DNA of 64,000 bases from an uncultured bacterium (GTDB lineage: Bacteria; Fidelibacterota; Marinisomatia; Marinisomatales; Marinisomataceae), in NCBI GenBank assembly GCA_943841495.1, contig CALSYL010000001.1:62001-126000 (forward strand), written 5' to 3'. The position numbers and the translations under genes were made by a program. The notes under the pieces were generated by a model. It did not search any database. It was not told the DNA's origin and saw only the letters and a list, made by a program, of their open reading frames with translations. This document shows, piece after piece, positions 26,803-34,911 of this stretch; position 1 is the stretch's first letter; each line of letters starts with the position of its first letter.

Positions 26803-27546
26803 ATGAATAACTTTACAAAACATCGTATTGAAGTATTTGGCATAAATGGATGCCATGATGCAATTAAGTCATCATTGGTACATGTGAATCAAATAATCAT
26901 AGAAAAAAATTCTCCTGCTGATAAAAATATTAAAATGAATGAAGCTATTGATTTACTTTCTTCAAATCTAATTCAGAAAGTTGATTCAGAAAGTTTTAAA
27001 AAATATATAGATAATAATAGATCGCAAGGAATATTTATTAAGGCGCAGGTCAAAACATTTACAGAGCTTCCATTAATTGAAAAAGAAACAGCATGCTATG
27101 TTATTCTAGATCAGGTTCAAGACCCGCACAATTTAGGACAAATTTTAAGGATTTGTGCTGGAGGAAATATTGATGGTGTAGTTATTACTGATAGGAATAG
27201 CGTATCTATGACTAGCGCAGTAGCTCAGGTTAGTCAAGGCGGATTTTCAAAAGTTCCTTTATTTGCAGTTACAAATATTAATAGAGCAATAAATCATTTT
27301 AAAGGTAATGATTTTTGGATTACGAGTTTTGAAAATAAGATTGAAGCTAAAAATTGGTACTCTATTGACTTAAGAGGAAGGTCTGTATTGATTTTTGGAG
27401 GTGAAGGAAGCGGTGTAAGCAGTCAAGTATTAAAAAATTCTGACTTCTTAGCTACCATACCTATGTCTCACGATATGAATTCCTTAAATGTTGCTACAGC
27501 AGTGAGCGCAATAGTGTTTGAAAGATTAAGACAAGTTCTCAGTTAA
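26803..27546 (+). CDS. rlmB: TrmH/SpoU-family RNA 2'-O-ribose methyltransferase (RlmB-like)
   Basis: SPOUT-class methyltransferase, probably 23S rRNA Gm2251 (RlmB). An N-terminal substrate-binding domain starts EVFGINGCHDAIKS, and the catalytic domain has ILDQVQDPHNLGQILRICAGGN, FGGEGSGVSSQVLKNSD and IPMSHDMNSLNVATAVSAIVFE, the three SpoU motifs. It is one of the few plus-strand genes here, diverging from arfB. The exact RNA target cannot be fixed; TrmH or another paralogue is possible. Confidence 0.88.
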   Translation: MNNFTKHRIEVFGINGCHDAIKSSLVHVNQIIIEKNSPADKNIKMNEAIDLLSSNLIQKVDSESFKKYIDNNRSQGIFIKAQVKTFTELPLIEKETACYVILDQVQDPHNLGQILRICAGGNIDGVVITDRNSVSMTSAVAQVSQGGFSKVPLFAVTNINRAINHFKGNDFWITSFENKIEAKNWYSIDLRGRSVLIFGGEGSGVSSQVLKNSDFLATIPMSHDMNSLNVATAVSAIVFERLRQVLS

Positions 27547-27591
27547 ACTGAGCAACCTTCCATAGTACATTCATTTTTTGGTATACCGCAA

Positions 27592-28803
27592 TCACAAATT
27601 CATTTTTGCAAAATCTTCTGTGGCTTTCCATACTCTCCAAATATTTTTATAGCAAATTTTTTCAATATCCTCCTCTGAATATCCTCTTTTAAGAAGATGA
27701 TAAATTAAATTTGGAAAAGTTGAAGCATCTTTCAATCCATATGGAAGCGTATCTCCTACTCCATCATAATCTGAACCAAAAGCGACATGATCAATACCAA
27801 CTAAATTAACTACATGATCAAAATGATCAGCAACATCTGTAACATCACAAAAAACAGGATTATTTAAAGCAACTTGCTTAGCATACTCTTTAACCTTAGA
27901 ATCATCGCTTTCTAAATTATTCTCTTTAGCAAATGCTGCTACGACTTCTGCATTTTTTGATCTTTTATCTTGTGATTCTTTAGTAACAAAACTTGAGCCG
28001 AAATTAATTTGAATCACACCGCCATTTTCAGCCAATCTTTTAATCATTTCATCGCTCATATTTCTTTCAAAACCTGGAGTAAAATGTCTTGCAGAAGAGT
28101 GAGAAGCAATAGCTGGTACTTTAGTAACATCCATCACTTGATAAAATGCTTCATCCGATACATGAGAAATATCCACCATAACACCTACTCTATTCATTTC
28201 TAAAACTACTTCTTTTCCAAAATTGCTAAGACCTTTATGTGTTCTTTCGCCTAAATTATATGAAGAGTCGCAAATATCATTATCTTCCGAATGAGTCAAT
28301 GTTATATATCTTATCCCTTCATCAAAAAAGAATTGAATATTATTTAGGTCGCCTTCAATTGGTGCTCCATTTTCCATACCCATTGGTAAAGCAATTTTAC
28401 CTTCATTGAAAATTCTCTCAACATCTGATATACTATAAGCCATTTCAAACTTATCGGGATGATCAGTAGTAATTCTTTTTACAGAATTCATTAACTCAAG
28501 AGCCATTTCCTTTGCACCGCCGGTTACTTGATATGTTGCAGGTACATAAATTGACATAAAAGGAGCATCTAAACCTCCTTGCTTAGCTCTTATATAATCA
28601 AAATCTCCTCCAGGAGTTCTAACAGAAACATCTTCATAACCATTTTTATGAAGCCTCCAAGGAAGATCAATATGTCCATCTGTAATAATAAATTTTTGAG
28701 ATAGTTCTTCAGCTTTTTTCATTAACTGTTCATCATTATTTGTATTACAATTCACGATTAAAAGAGTTAAAAAAATGACTAAAAAAGACTTGTGTAGTTT
28801 CAT
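27592..28803 (-). CDS. Lipoprotein membrane dipeptidase (peptidase M19)
   Basis: Zinc-dependent dipeptidase of the renal dipeptidase family. A lipoprotein signal (KSFLVIFLTLLIVNCNTN) places Cys at about residue 19, so the mature enzyme should be lipid-anchored. Metal-ligand motifs are ITDGHIDLPWRL, MGMENGAPI, YITLTHSEDNDICDSS, VMVDISHVSD, IASHSSARHF and VAFGSDYDGVGD. Length 403 matches the family. The gene starts only 30 bp behind an initiator tRNA gene, so the two may share a transcript. A short Cys-rich out-of-frame reading (CDCG, C, C) follows the stop. Confidence 0.93.
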   Translation of the reverse strand: MKLHKSFLVIFLTLLIVNCNTNNDEQLMKKAEELSQKFIITDGHIDLPWRLHKNGYEDVSVRTPGGDFDYIRAKQGGLDAPFMSIYVPATYQVTGGAKEMALELMNSVKRITTDHPDKFEMAYSISDVERIFNEGKIALPMGMENGAPIEGDLNNIQFFFDEGIRYITLTHSEDNDICDSSYNLGERTHKGLSNFGKEVVLEMNRVGVMVDISHVSDEAFYQVMDVTKVPAIASHSSARHFTPGFERNMSDEMIKRLAENGGVIQINFGSSFVTKESQDKRSKNAEVVAAFAKENNLESDDSKVKEYAKQVALNNPVFCDVTDVADHFDHVVNLVGIDHVAFGSDYDGVGDTLPYGLKDASTFPNLIYHLLKRGYSEEDIEKICYKNIWRVWKATEDFAKMNL

Positions 28804-28833
28804 TACTGTTATCCTTTTTCATTTGGAGGTTAG

Positions 28834-28907
<74 letters not shown>

Positions 28908-28934
28908 ATCTACTTGAATAATAAGTATAAAAAG

Positions 28935-28953
28935 AAAAAGGCGGAACCTTTTT
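28935..28953 (-). terminator. Terminator-like hairpin between acyl-CoA dehydrogenase and tRNA-Met
   Basis: AAAAAGG (28935-28941), loop CGGAA, CCTTTTT (28947-28953) forms a 7-bp stem. On the minus-strand transcript it is followed by CTTTTT, as in intrinsic terminators. It would separate the acyl-CoA operon from the tRNA-dipeptidase unit. Confidence 0.6.
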
Positions 28954-28975
28954 TTGAAAAAGTCATTAGTATTAT

Positions 28976-29050
28976 GAGGAGTAAATTAAAGTTTAAAATT
29001 ACCTCTTAATTCCTTTCTCTTACCCTTGGTTAGGTTTTAGTTTGCTCCTC
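28976..29050 (-). other. Inverted repeat flanking the 3' end of the acyl-CoA dehydrogenase transcript
   Basis: GAGGAGTAAA (28976-28985) and TTTGCTCCTC (29041-29050) are inverted repeats with one mismatch out of ten, 55 nt apart. The right arm overlaps the acyl-CoA dehydrogenase stop codon. The RNA would be a 75-nt closed element just before the terminator. I do not recognise it as a known RNA family. Confidence 0.35.
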
Positions 29051-30203
29051 AGCTTTTTTTAGGAAGAGTTTTCATATACTTTGAAATAATTTGTAACATC
29101 ACTTCATCAGAACCGCCCCCAATAGAATGCAATCTACCATCTCTAAATTGCTGAGATACTGGATTTTCCATTGTATAGCCCATACCACCCCAAAATTGTA
29201 GACAGGAATCTGATACTTCTCTAATTAACCTTCCGCTTTTTAATTTTGCCATAGATGCAAGCATTGTGACATCTTTACCATCAACAAACCTATCACAAGC
29301 TTTATAGACCAATGCCCTTAAAGATTCAAGCTCTGTCTGATGTTCTGCTAGCTTAAAGTGAATTACCTGGTTATCTAAAAGGGGTTTACCAAAAGCTTTT
29401 CTTTCTTTACAGTATTCAATAGTGTCAGTAATACAATTTTCAGTTGCAATTAATGTTGAAGCAGCAATGAATAATCTTTCTTCCTGAAACTGTTGCATCT
29501 GCATGGTAAATCCAGCCCCTTCATCACCAATTCTAAACGATTGAGGTACCCTGACATTGTCAAAATAAACAGGAGCTGTATCAGAGGTTCTCATTCCAAT
29601 CTTATCAATTTTTTCTCCAACACTTACACCTGGAGTGTTTGAAGGTATTATAATTAATGATTTATTTTTATGAGATTGATCATTGCTAGTATTTACCAAT
29701 GTACAGAAATAGTCAGCTTGTGTAGAATTTGTAATCCACATCTTTTGTCCATTAATTACGTAGTCATCTCCATCTTTTTTTGCAGAAGTTTTAATCGATG
29801 CTACATCCGAGCCGCTATTTGGTTCGCTAACAGCAACCGATGCAACATATTCTCCTGAAATTGATGGTGCTAAAAATTCTTTTTTAATTAAATCTGAACC
29901 ATATCTATCTATTGCTGGAGTTGCCATATCAGTTTGAACTCCAATACCCATAACAACAGATGCATTGCATGAATGCCCTAATGCTTCAGCAAATACTATT
30001 GAATAAGAATAATCTAATCCCATTCCTCCGTAATTAGGATCTTTTGTAATACCCAATAAATTTAAATCTGCCATTTTTTTAAAAAGTTCTTTACCAGGAT
30101 AAATACCAGCTTTTTCCCATTCTTCATTGAATGGTTTAATTTCTTTTTCACCAAACTCTTTAACTGTTTTGTAAAGCGCGTGGTGCTCATCAGTAAATTT
30201 CAT
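29049..30203 (-). CDS. Acyl-CoA dehydrogenase
   Basis: FAD enzyme that oxidises acyl-CoA to enoyl-CoA. Motifs in order: GGMGLDYSYSIVFAEALG, VAVSEPNSGSDVASIKTSA (substrate/FAD binding), KMWITNSTQADYF, EERLFIAASTLIATE, ERKAFGKPLLDNQV and YTMENPVSQQFRDGRLHSIGGGSDEVM. The usual catalytic Glu before GT(S/T) is replaced: it reads GGGSDE. The glutamates in FQEERLFIA occupy the place of the base used by long-chain and isovaleryl-CoA dehydrogenases, so the latter type is likely. It is the last gene of the operon begun by the MerR regulator. Confidence 0.93.
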   Translation of the reverse strand: MKFTDEHHALYKTVKEFGEKEIKPFNEEWEKAGIYPGKELFKKMADLNLLGITKDPNYGGMGLDYSYSIVFAEALGHSCNASVVMGIGVQTDMATPAIDRYGSDLIKKEFLAPSISGEYVASVAVSEPNSGSDVASIKTSAKKDGDDYVINGQKMWITNSTQADYFCTLVNTSNDQSHKNKSLIIIPSNTPGVSVGEKIDKIGMRTSDTAPVYFDNVRVPQSFRIGDEGAGFTMQMQQFQEERLFIAASTLIATENCITDTIEYCKERKAFGKPLLDNQVIHFKLAEHQTELESLRALVYKACDRFVDGKDVTMLASMAKLKSGRLIREVSDSCLQFWGGMGYTMENPVSQQFRDGRLHSIGGGSDEVMLQIISKYMKTLPKKS

Positions 30204-30222
30204 TTTATCTCCTTAATTAATT

Positions 30223-31029
30223 TTACTTTTTCCAATTAGGCTCTCTTTTTTCAACAAAAGATAATATTCCTTCTCTTCCTTCGCCGTCAACAATCTGATC
30301 AACAAAGTTTTTACTAGCGTAATCGATAAAATCTTGATTAATCCCTTCAAATGCTAGATCAAGAATTTTTTTTGTTTCGATGATTGCTCTTGGAGCGCAC
30401 TGAAGGATTTGTTTTTTCAATTTTTCTTCAATTTCATTTAACTCTTCCATTGAATTAAATAAATAGTCAGCAAGCTTGTACTCTTTTGCCTCATCTCCTG
30501 CAAATATCTCAGCGGTTATCATCAATTTTTTTGCATTAGCAAAACCTGCTTTTTTAATAACATAAGGGGATATTTGTGCTGGTGTTAAACCTATCATAGT
30601 TTCTGTTAAAGAAAATTTAGCTTTAGAATGAACAATTGAAATATCTCCTGCGCACATAATTCCAAAACCACCAGCCATAGCTGCGCCTTCAACAATCATT
30701 ATTGTTACCTGTGGTAGTGACTGAATTCTTTTTAAAAGCTTTCCAATACTTGTTGAAATATCATAGGCTTTAACTTTAGGGTCGTTTGCTTCAAAGATTT
30801 CATTAATCTCTTTTAAGTTTGCCCCTGAACAAAACATTCCATTTGACCCTTTAAAAGAAATGCCTCTTATTTTATCATTACATTCTACTTGGTCAAGAAA
30901 ATTATTTAATTCATTTATCATATTTTCTGATAATGCATTTTTGGAAGAAGGGTCATCAAATTCGACATTCACCCAAGATTCATTAAAATTAAAAATACTT
31001 ATATTATTAAATTTTTTATCTACTTTCAT
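30223..31029 (-). CDS. Enoyl-CoA hydratase/isomerase family protein
   Basis: Crotonase-fold protein of 268 residues. CoA-binding and oxyanion regions are SSKNALSENMINELNNFL, GSNGMFCSGANLKEI and VEGAAMAGGFGIMCAGDISI. The Glu in SLTETMIGLTP is consistent with an active hydratase. In the liu-type branched-chain pathway such an enzyme hydrates methylglutaconyl-CoA; the neighbours fit, but the substrate is not proven. The ATG at 31029 is used, one base after the upstream stop; a TTG at 31050 would overlap the carboxyltransferase. Confidence 0.9.
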   Translation of the reverse strand: MKVDKKFNNISIFNFNESWVNVEFDDPSSKNALSENMINELNNFLDQVECNDKIRGISFKGSNGMFCSGANLKEINEIFEANDPKVKAYDISTSIGKLLKRIQSLPQVTIMIVEGAAMAGGFGIMCAGDISIVHSKAKFSLTETMIGLTPAQISPYVIKKAGFANAKKLMITAEIFAGDEAKEYKLADYLFNSMEELNEIEEKLKKQILQCAPRAIIETKKILDLAFEGINQDFIDYASKNFVDQIVDGEGREGILSFVEKREPNWKK

Positions 31030-31030
31030 T

Positions 31031-32656
31031 TTACATTCTCGCAATACCAAATGTATTAGACTTTAATTTTCTAGCTTTTGACTCCTTACAAGTTTGAAGT
31101 AAAAAAGCCAAAATCTTTCTAGTATTTCTTGGATCAATTATTCCCATATCAAGCAATCTTCCTGAAGTGTAGAATGCGCTAGATTGATTATCAAAATGTT
31201 CTGAAATTTCTTTTTGTTTTTGATCAATTTGTTCTTGATCAAAATCATCACCACGCTTTTTAGCAGCTGCTACCATAACTTGCGCCATCGTTGATGAAGC
31301 CTGCTGGCCTCCCATTACCCCCGTGACGGCATTTGGCCATGATAATAAAAAATCTGGATTGTAAGCATAACCACACATTCCATAATTACCTGCACCAAAA
31401 CTAGCACCAACATAAAGCGAAATCTTAGGTACGGTAATATTTGTAACAGCTTGTATCATTTTTGAACCATGTTTGATCATACCTGCTTGCTCATATTTCT
31501 TTCCTACCATAAAACCTGTAACATTATTCAAAAAAATTATTGGTATATCTGATTTGTCGCACAACTGAAAAAATTGCGCTGATTTAGTTGCACCATCGGT
31601 ATCAATAGGTCCATTATTGGCAATGATTCCACAAGAATTTCCATTTATATGTGCCTGAAAACAAAGAGTTGTAATACCATATCTAGGTTTAAATTCTAAA
31701 AAGCTTGAGTTGTCAACCAACCTTAAGACTATTTCTCTTGCATCATATGGTTTTTTATAATCTAAATTTACTATACCAGCTATTTCATCGATGTCATACT
31801 TAGGATCTTTAAAATCATTATTTTCGATTATTGAAAAGCCGGAATTCCAATCTAAAGAATTAACAACATCTCTTGCGATTTCAATAGCATCAGAATCATC
31901 TTCTGCAAGATATTCAACCAATCCAGATACTGTAGCATGCATTTCAGATCCACCCAACTCGTCATTGGATGCAATTTCATTTGTTGCAGCTTTTAGTAAA
32001 GCTGGACCAGCTAAGGCTGCCATTCCATTTTTCTTAACACCAATTACATAGTCGCTCATGCCAACATTATAAGCTCCACCTGCAGTTGAAAGACCATGTA
32101 AAACAGTTATAGTGGGAACTCCAGCTGCACTTAGCTTAGCTAAACCTGCAAACATTCCTCCTGCTTTAGCCCAAATTTCAACCTTATAATTCATAAGATT
32201 AATACCTGCGCTTTCTACTAAATGAACAAATGGTAATTTCTTTTCAAGTGAAATTTCTAAACACCCAACACATTTATCTACCGTAGTACTAGTCGCAGCG
32301 CCTGCATTGATTCCACTGTCATCAACCATAATCATACATCGAACACCCTTGATAAATCCTATCCCTGCAATGACGCTTGCTCCAGGAATACTGGTCTCAG
32401 GATTGTTATCTTCGACTAAAAAACCAGCCATATTATATAGTTCTATAAATTCCGAATCAGGGTCAATAAGAGCATTTAATCTTTCTCTTGGAGTAAGCTG
32501 ATTTCTGTCTTCAAATTTTTTTCTTTTACTTTCAGACGCATTGAAGCTTCTTTTTTCTAAATCATGCATTTCTTTAATTTTTTCAAGCATCTCAGCACGA
32601 TTCTTTAAAAAGCTTTCTGATTGAACATCAATTTTAGATTTGAATTCTTTTGACAT
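31031..32656 (-). CDS. Acyl-CoA carboxylase carboxyltransferase (beta) subunit
   Basis: Moves the carboxyl group from biotin to an acyl-CoA. The 541 residues contain the crotonase-like N and C halves: LTPRERLNALIDPDSEF, VHLVESAGINLM, AGVPTITVLHGLSTAGGAY, GPALLKAATNEIASNDELGG, then NNVTGFMVGKKYEQAGMIKHG and MGGQQASSTMAQVMVAA near the end. It resembles methylcrotonyl- and geranyl-CoA carboxylase beta subunits more than the propionyl type. No biotin carboxylase/BCCP alpha subunit is found in the operon or the window. Its partner must be elsewhere or shared. Confidence 0.92.
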   Translation of the reverse strand: MSKEFKSKIDVQSESFLKNRAEMLEKIKEMHDLEKRSFNASESKRKKFEDRNQLTPRERLNALIDPDSEFIELYNMAGFLVEDNNPETSIPGASVIAGIGFIKGVRCMIMVDDSGINAGAATSTTVDKCVGCLEISLEKKLPFVHLVESAGINLMNYKVEIWAKAGGMFAGLAKLSAAGVPTITVLHGLSTAGGAYNVGMSDYVIGVKKNGMAALAGPALLKAATNEIASNDELGGSEMHATVSGLVEYLAEDDSDAIEIARDVVNSLDWNSGFSIIENNDFKDPKYDIDEIAGIVNLDYKKPYDAREIVLRLVDNSSFLEFKPRYGITTLCFQAHINGNSCGIIANNGPIDTDGATKSAQFFQLCDKSDIPIIFLNNVTGFMVGKKYEQAGMIKHGSKMIQAVTNITVPKISLYVGASFGAGNYGMCGYAYNPDFLLSWPNAVTGVMGGQQASSTMAQVMVAAAKKRGDDFDQEQIDQKQKEISEHFDNQSSAFYTSGRLLDMGIIDPRNTRKILAFLLQTCKESKARKLKSNTFGIARM

Positions 32657-32657
32657 A

Positions 32658-34454
32658 TTATCCCTTTTTTAATAATTCATTATATATTTCTTCTGGAATT
32701 GGAACCATAATATCAAGAAGCTGTTGAGCATAGGCCTTTCCTTGTGGATCAATATTAAGGCTAGCCATACCTCCTCCACCCAATGAATGCTTCAATAAGA
32801 AATTAAGTCCACAGATACCTGGAACTTCCCAGCACTGAACATCGCCTTTTGCAACATGAGAAAAATAGTTTTTAACTACTTGATGAGTTAAATGATTTTT
32901 TATAAATGAGAAATACTCTGGCTTCCTTGAAATAACTCCAATATTGCTATGATCACCTTTGTCTCCGCTTCTAGCAAAAGCAAGCTCATATAAAGGCACC
33001 TCTTTTGTAAAAGTTGTATTGTTTAATGGGCTATGAACAATCTCATTTGTATGTTGAAAATTATCACTGCCATTATCATCTATAAGTACTTCTATATTTT
33101 TATTATCAATTTCAATTGACATCTTTACATCTTTTTTTAATGTAAGAAATGAAAATAGCTTTATTGATGGAGAAACTGAAGGTCTACCTCCAAGCATATT
33201 TGCAAATCCTGGGGTCATTCCAGTTGAACCCTGCGCAATTTCTCTAGACAGTAAGACTAAAGCTTCTTTTTGTGGATGAGTTGCAATTATTCTTAATAAA
33301 ATCTCCCTTGGACTTAATTCTTGAGAATTATCTCCATACATTGCTTCAGTACCAATAATTGATACTTTTTTATCTGAAAGATCTTGCATACCTCTATCTT
33401 TTAACATTCTTGAAGTTTTTTTAAGAATTGCATCTGCAGTTATTTTTGCTTTTTGAGGTGCATTGATTCCGCCTATGATAACAGATGCTTGAGTTCTATA
33501 CCCATTAAGATACGTTGCTGAGACTTTATATGTTTTTGTTGGTGGCTTGCCTTTGGCTCCACTAACTAAAACTTTATCTTTCTCAATTTCTTTAATTGTT
33601 ACATTTCTAAAGTCACAAACAACATCAGGTAAAATGTATGATCCTGGATCTCCAATTTCATATAAAAACTGTTCTGCTACGGTTCCAAATGAAACAAGGC
33701 CGCCAGTGTTTTCAGGCTTAAAAACAGTAAAATCTCCATTTGAAACTACTTCAATTATTGGAAAACCAATATTGTCAAAATCTTGAACTAAATGCCAATC
33801 TGTAAAATTGCCTCCATTGCATTGAGCTCCACATTCAATAATATGACCAGCTAAGCTACCAGCAGCAAGCAGGTCATAGTCTGTTGATTTCCATCCAAAC
33901 TCAAACATTAGTGGACCCAAAGTTACAGCACTATCTACACATCTCCCGGTGATGATAATGTCTGCACCTTCATCAAGAGCTCTCCTTATTGGTTCAGCAC
34001 CTAAATATGCATTAATACTTGTTACTGATTTTGGCATGTCAACGGCTGTATCTATATCTTGAACTCTATTTTCAAGAAAATTATTTTTTTGATGAAATAA
34101 ATTGTCTCCTTCTACAATAGCAATTTTAAAGCTTAGCCCTTGTTTATCCGCCTCTCTGATTAAAGCTTCCCTGCAAGCAATTGGATTTATGCCACCAGCA
34201 TTGCTTATAACTTTTATTCCTTGTTCTTTTATTTCACTTAATAATGGTCCGGTTTGACTAATAAAATCAGTGGCATATCCTAAGTCTGGATTTTTCATTT
34301 GAGAAGCAGCTAGAATTGACATTGTAACTTCAGCTAAATAATCAAAAACTAAATAATTAAGCTGTTTACTATTAACGAGTTGCGCAGCTGAATCATTTGT
34401 GTCTCCCCAAAATGCTGAGGCACATCCAATTTTAATTTTTTTATTTTCTACCAT
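32658..34454 (-). CDS. AtuA-like (DUF1446) acyclic terpene utilisation family protein
   Basis: Member of the AtuA family, found in the citronellol/geraniol (atu) gene clusters of Pseudomonas; its biochemical role is unsettled. The N-terminal part has KIGCASAFWGDTNDSAAQL, FDYLAEVTMSILAASQ, NAGGINPIACREAL, DIIITGRCVDSAVTLGP and HIIECGAQCNGGNFTDW. The C-terminal domain holds ELAFARSGDKGDHSNIGVIS and HSLGGGGMASLNIDPQGK. The ATG at 34454 gives the family-like N-terminus; an upstream ATG at 34478 also has a good AAGGGA site. It overlaps the MerR gene and is followed by the carboxyltransferase after 1 nt. Confidence 0.9.
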   Translation of the reverse strand: MVENKKIKIGCASAFWGDTNDSAAQLVNSKQLNYLVFDYLAEVTMSILAASQMKNPDLGYATDFISQTGPLLSEIKEQGIKVISNAGGINPIACREALIREADKQGLSFKIAIVEGDNLFHQKNNFLENRVQDIDTAVDMPKSVTSINAYLGAEPIRRALDEGADIIITGRCVDSAVTLGPLMFEFGWKSTDYDLLAAGSLAGHIIECGAQCNGGNFTDWHLVQDFDNIGFPIIEVVSNGDFTVFKPENTGGLVSFGTVAEQFLYEIGDPGSYILPDVVCDFRNVTIKEIEKDKVLVSGAKGKPPTKTYKVSATYLNGYRTQASVIIGGINAPQKAKITADAILKKTSRMLKDRGMQDLSDKKVSIIGTEAMYGDNSQELSPREILLRIIATHPQKEALVLLSREIAQGSTGMTPGFANMLGGRPSVSPSIKLFSFLTLKKDVKMSIEIDNKNIEVLIDDNGSDNFQHTNEIVHSPLNNTTFTKEVPLYELAFARSGDKGDHSNIGVISRKPEYFSFIKNHLTHQVVKNYFSHVAKGDVQCWEVPGICGLNFLLKHSLGGGGMASLNIDPQGKAYAQQLLDIMVPIPEEIYNELLKKG

Positions 34455-34833
34455 GCTTAACAACCCTTGATAATTCATTTTTAATCCCTTTTAAATCATT
34501 CAACATAATATCAATTTCTTTATATTGTTCTTTAAGAGAATTCATTCTTTTTTCAACAATATCTAATCCATTTTTTGCCTGCTGCTTATGATTAGAATTT
34601 ACTGCATACAAATCGAGGAAGTCTTTTATTTCCTTAAGTGAAAATCCAACTTTTTTTGATCTCATAATGATTGTTAATCTTGTTCGATCGCCATAAGAAA
34701 AAATTCTTGTATTTCCAGCTCGCTTTGGTGAAATAAGACCTTTAGATTCATAGAATCTAATTGCACGTTCAGTTATACCAAGATCTTTGGCTAGCTCAGG
34801 AACAGTAAATATTTTTTCTCTATTAATTTTCAT
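34441..34833 (-). CDS. MerR-family transcriptional regulator (LiuR/AtuR-like)
   Basis: A 130-residue regulator with winged helix-turn-helix FTVPELAKDLGITERAIRFYESKGLISPKR at the N-terminus, the MerR FYESKGL signature, then a coiled-coil dimer helix. There is no Cys-rich metal-binding end, so a metal sensor is unlikely. In branched-chain or terpenoid catabolic clusters LiuR-type MerR proteins repress the operon. It is the first gene of this operon, with a perfect TTACGTTAACGTAA palindrome 25 bp upstream, suggesting autoregulation. Confidence 0.88.
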   Translation of the reverse strand: MKINREKIFTVPELAKDLGITERAIRFYESKGLISPKRAGNTRIFSYGDRTRLTIIMRSKKVGFSLKEIKDFLDLYAVNSNHKQQAKNGLDIVEKRMNSLKEQYKEIDIMLNDLKGIKNELSRVVKHGRK

Positions 34834-34857
34834 TATATTACGTCTTAGTGATACAAC

Positions 34858-34871
34858 TTACGTTAACGTAA
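34858..34871 (-). promoter_or_regulatory. Perfect 14-bp palindrome, likely MerR operator
   Basis: TTACGTTAACGTAA is its own reverse complement. A TTACGT half-site repeats at 34838-34843, next to the MerR start. From memory it resembles ACGT-containing LiuR-type operators. On the minus strand TTGCAC lies just upstream, but no good -10 was found at a standard distance. Confidence 0.6.
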
Positions 34872-34911
34872 TATAATTGTGCAAGAATTTTAAGTATTCG
34901 ATTTTTTGATC

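Noticed and set aside
27538-27552. Transcription terminator CTCAGTT-A-AACTGAG between rlmB and the dipeptidase
   Set aside because: Only a 7-bp stem with 1-nt centre, too small a loop and no T-run; probably chance.
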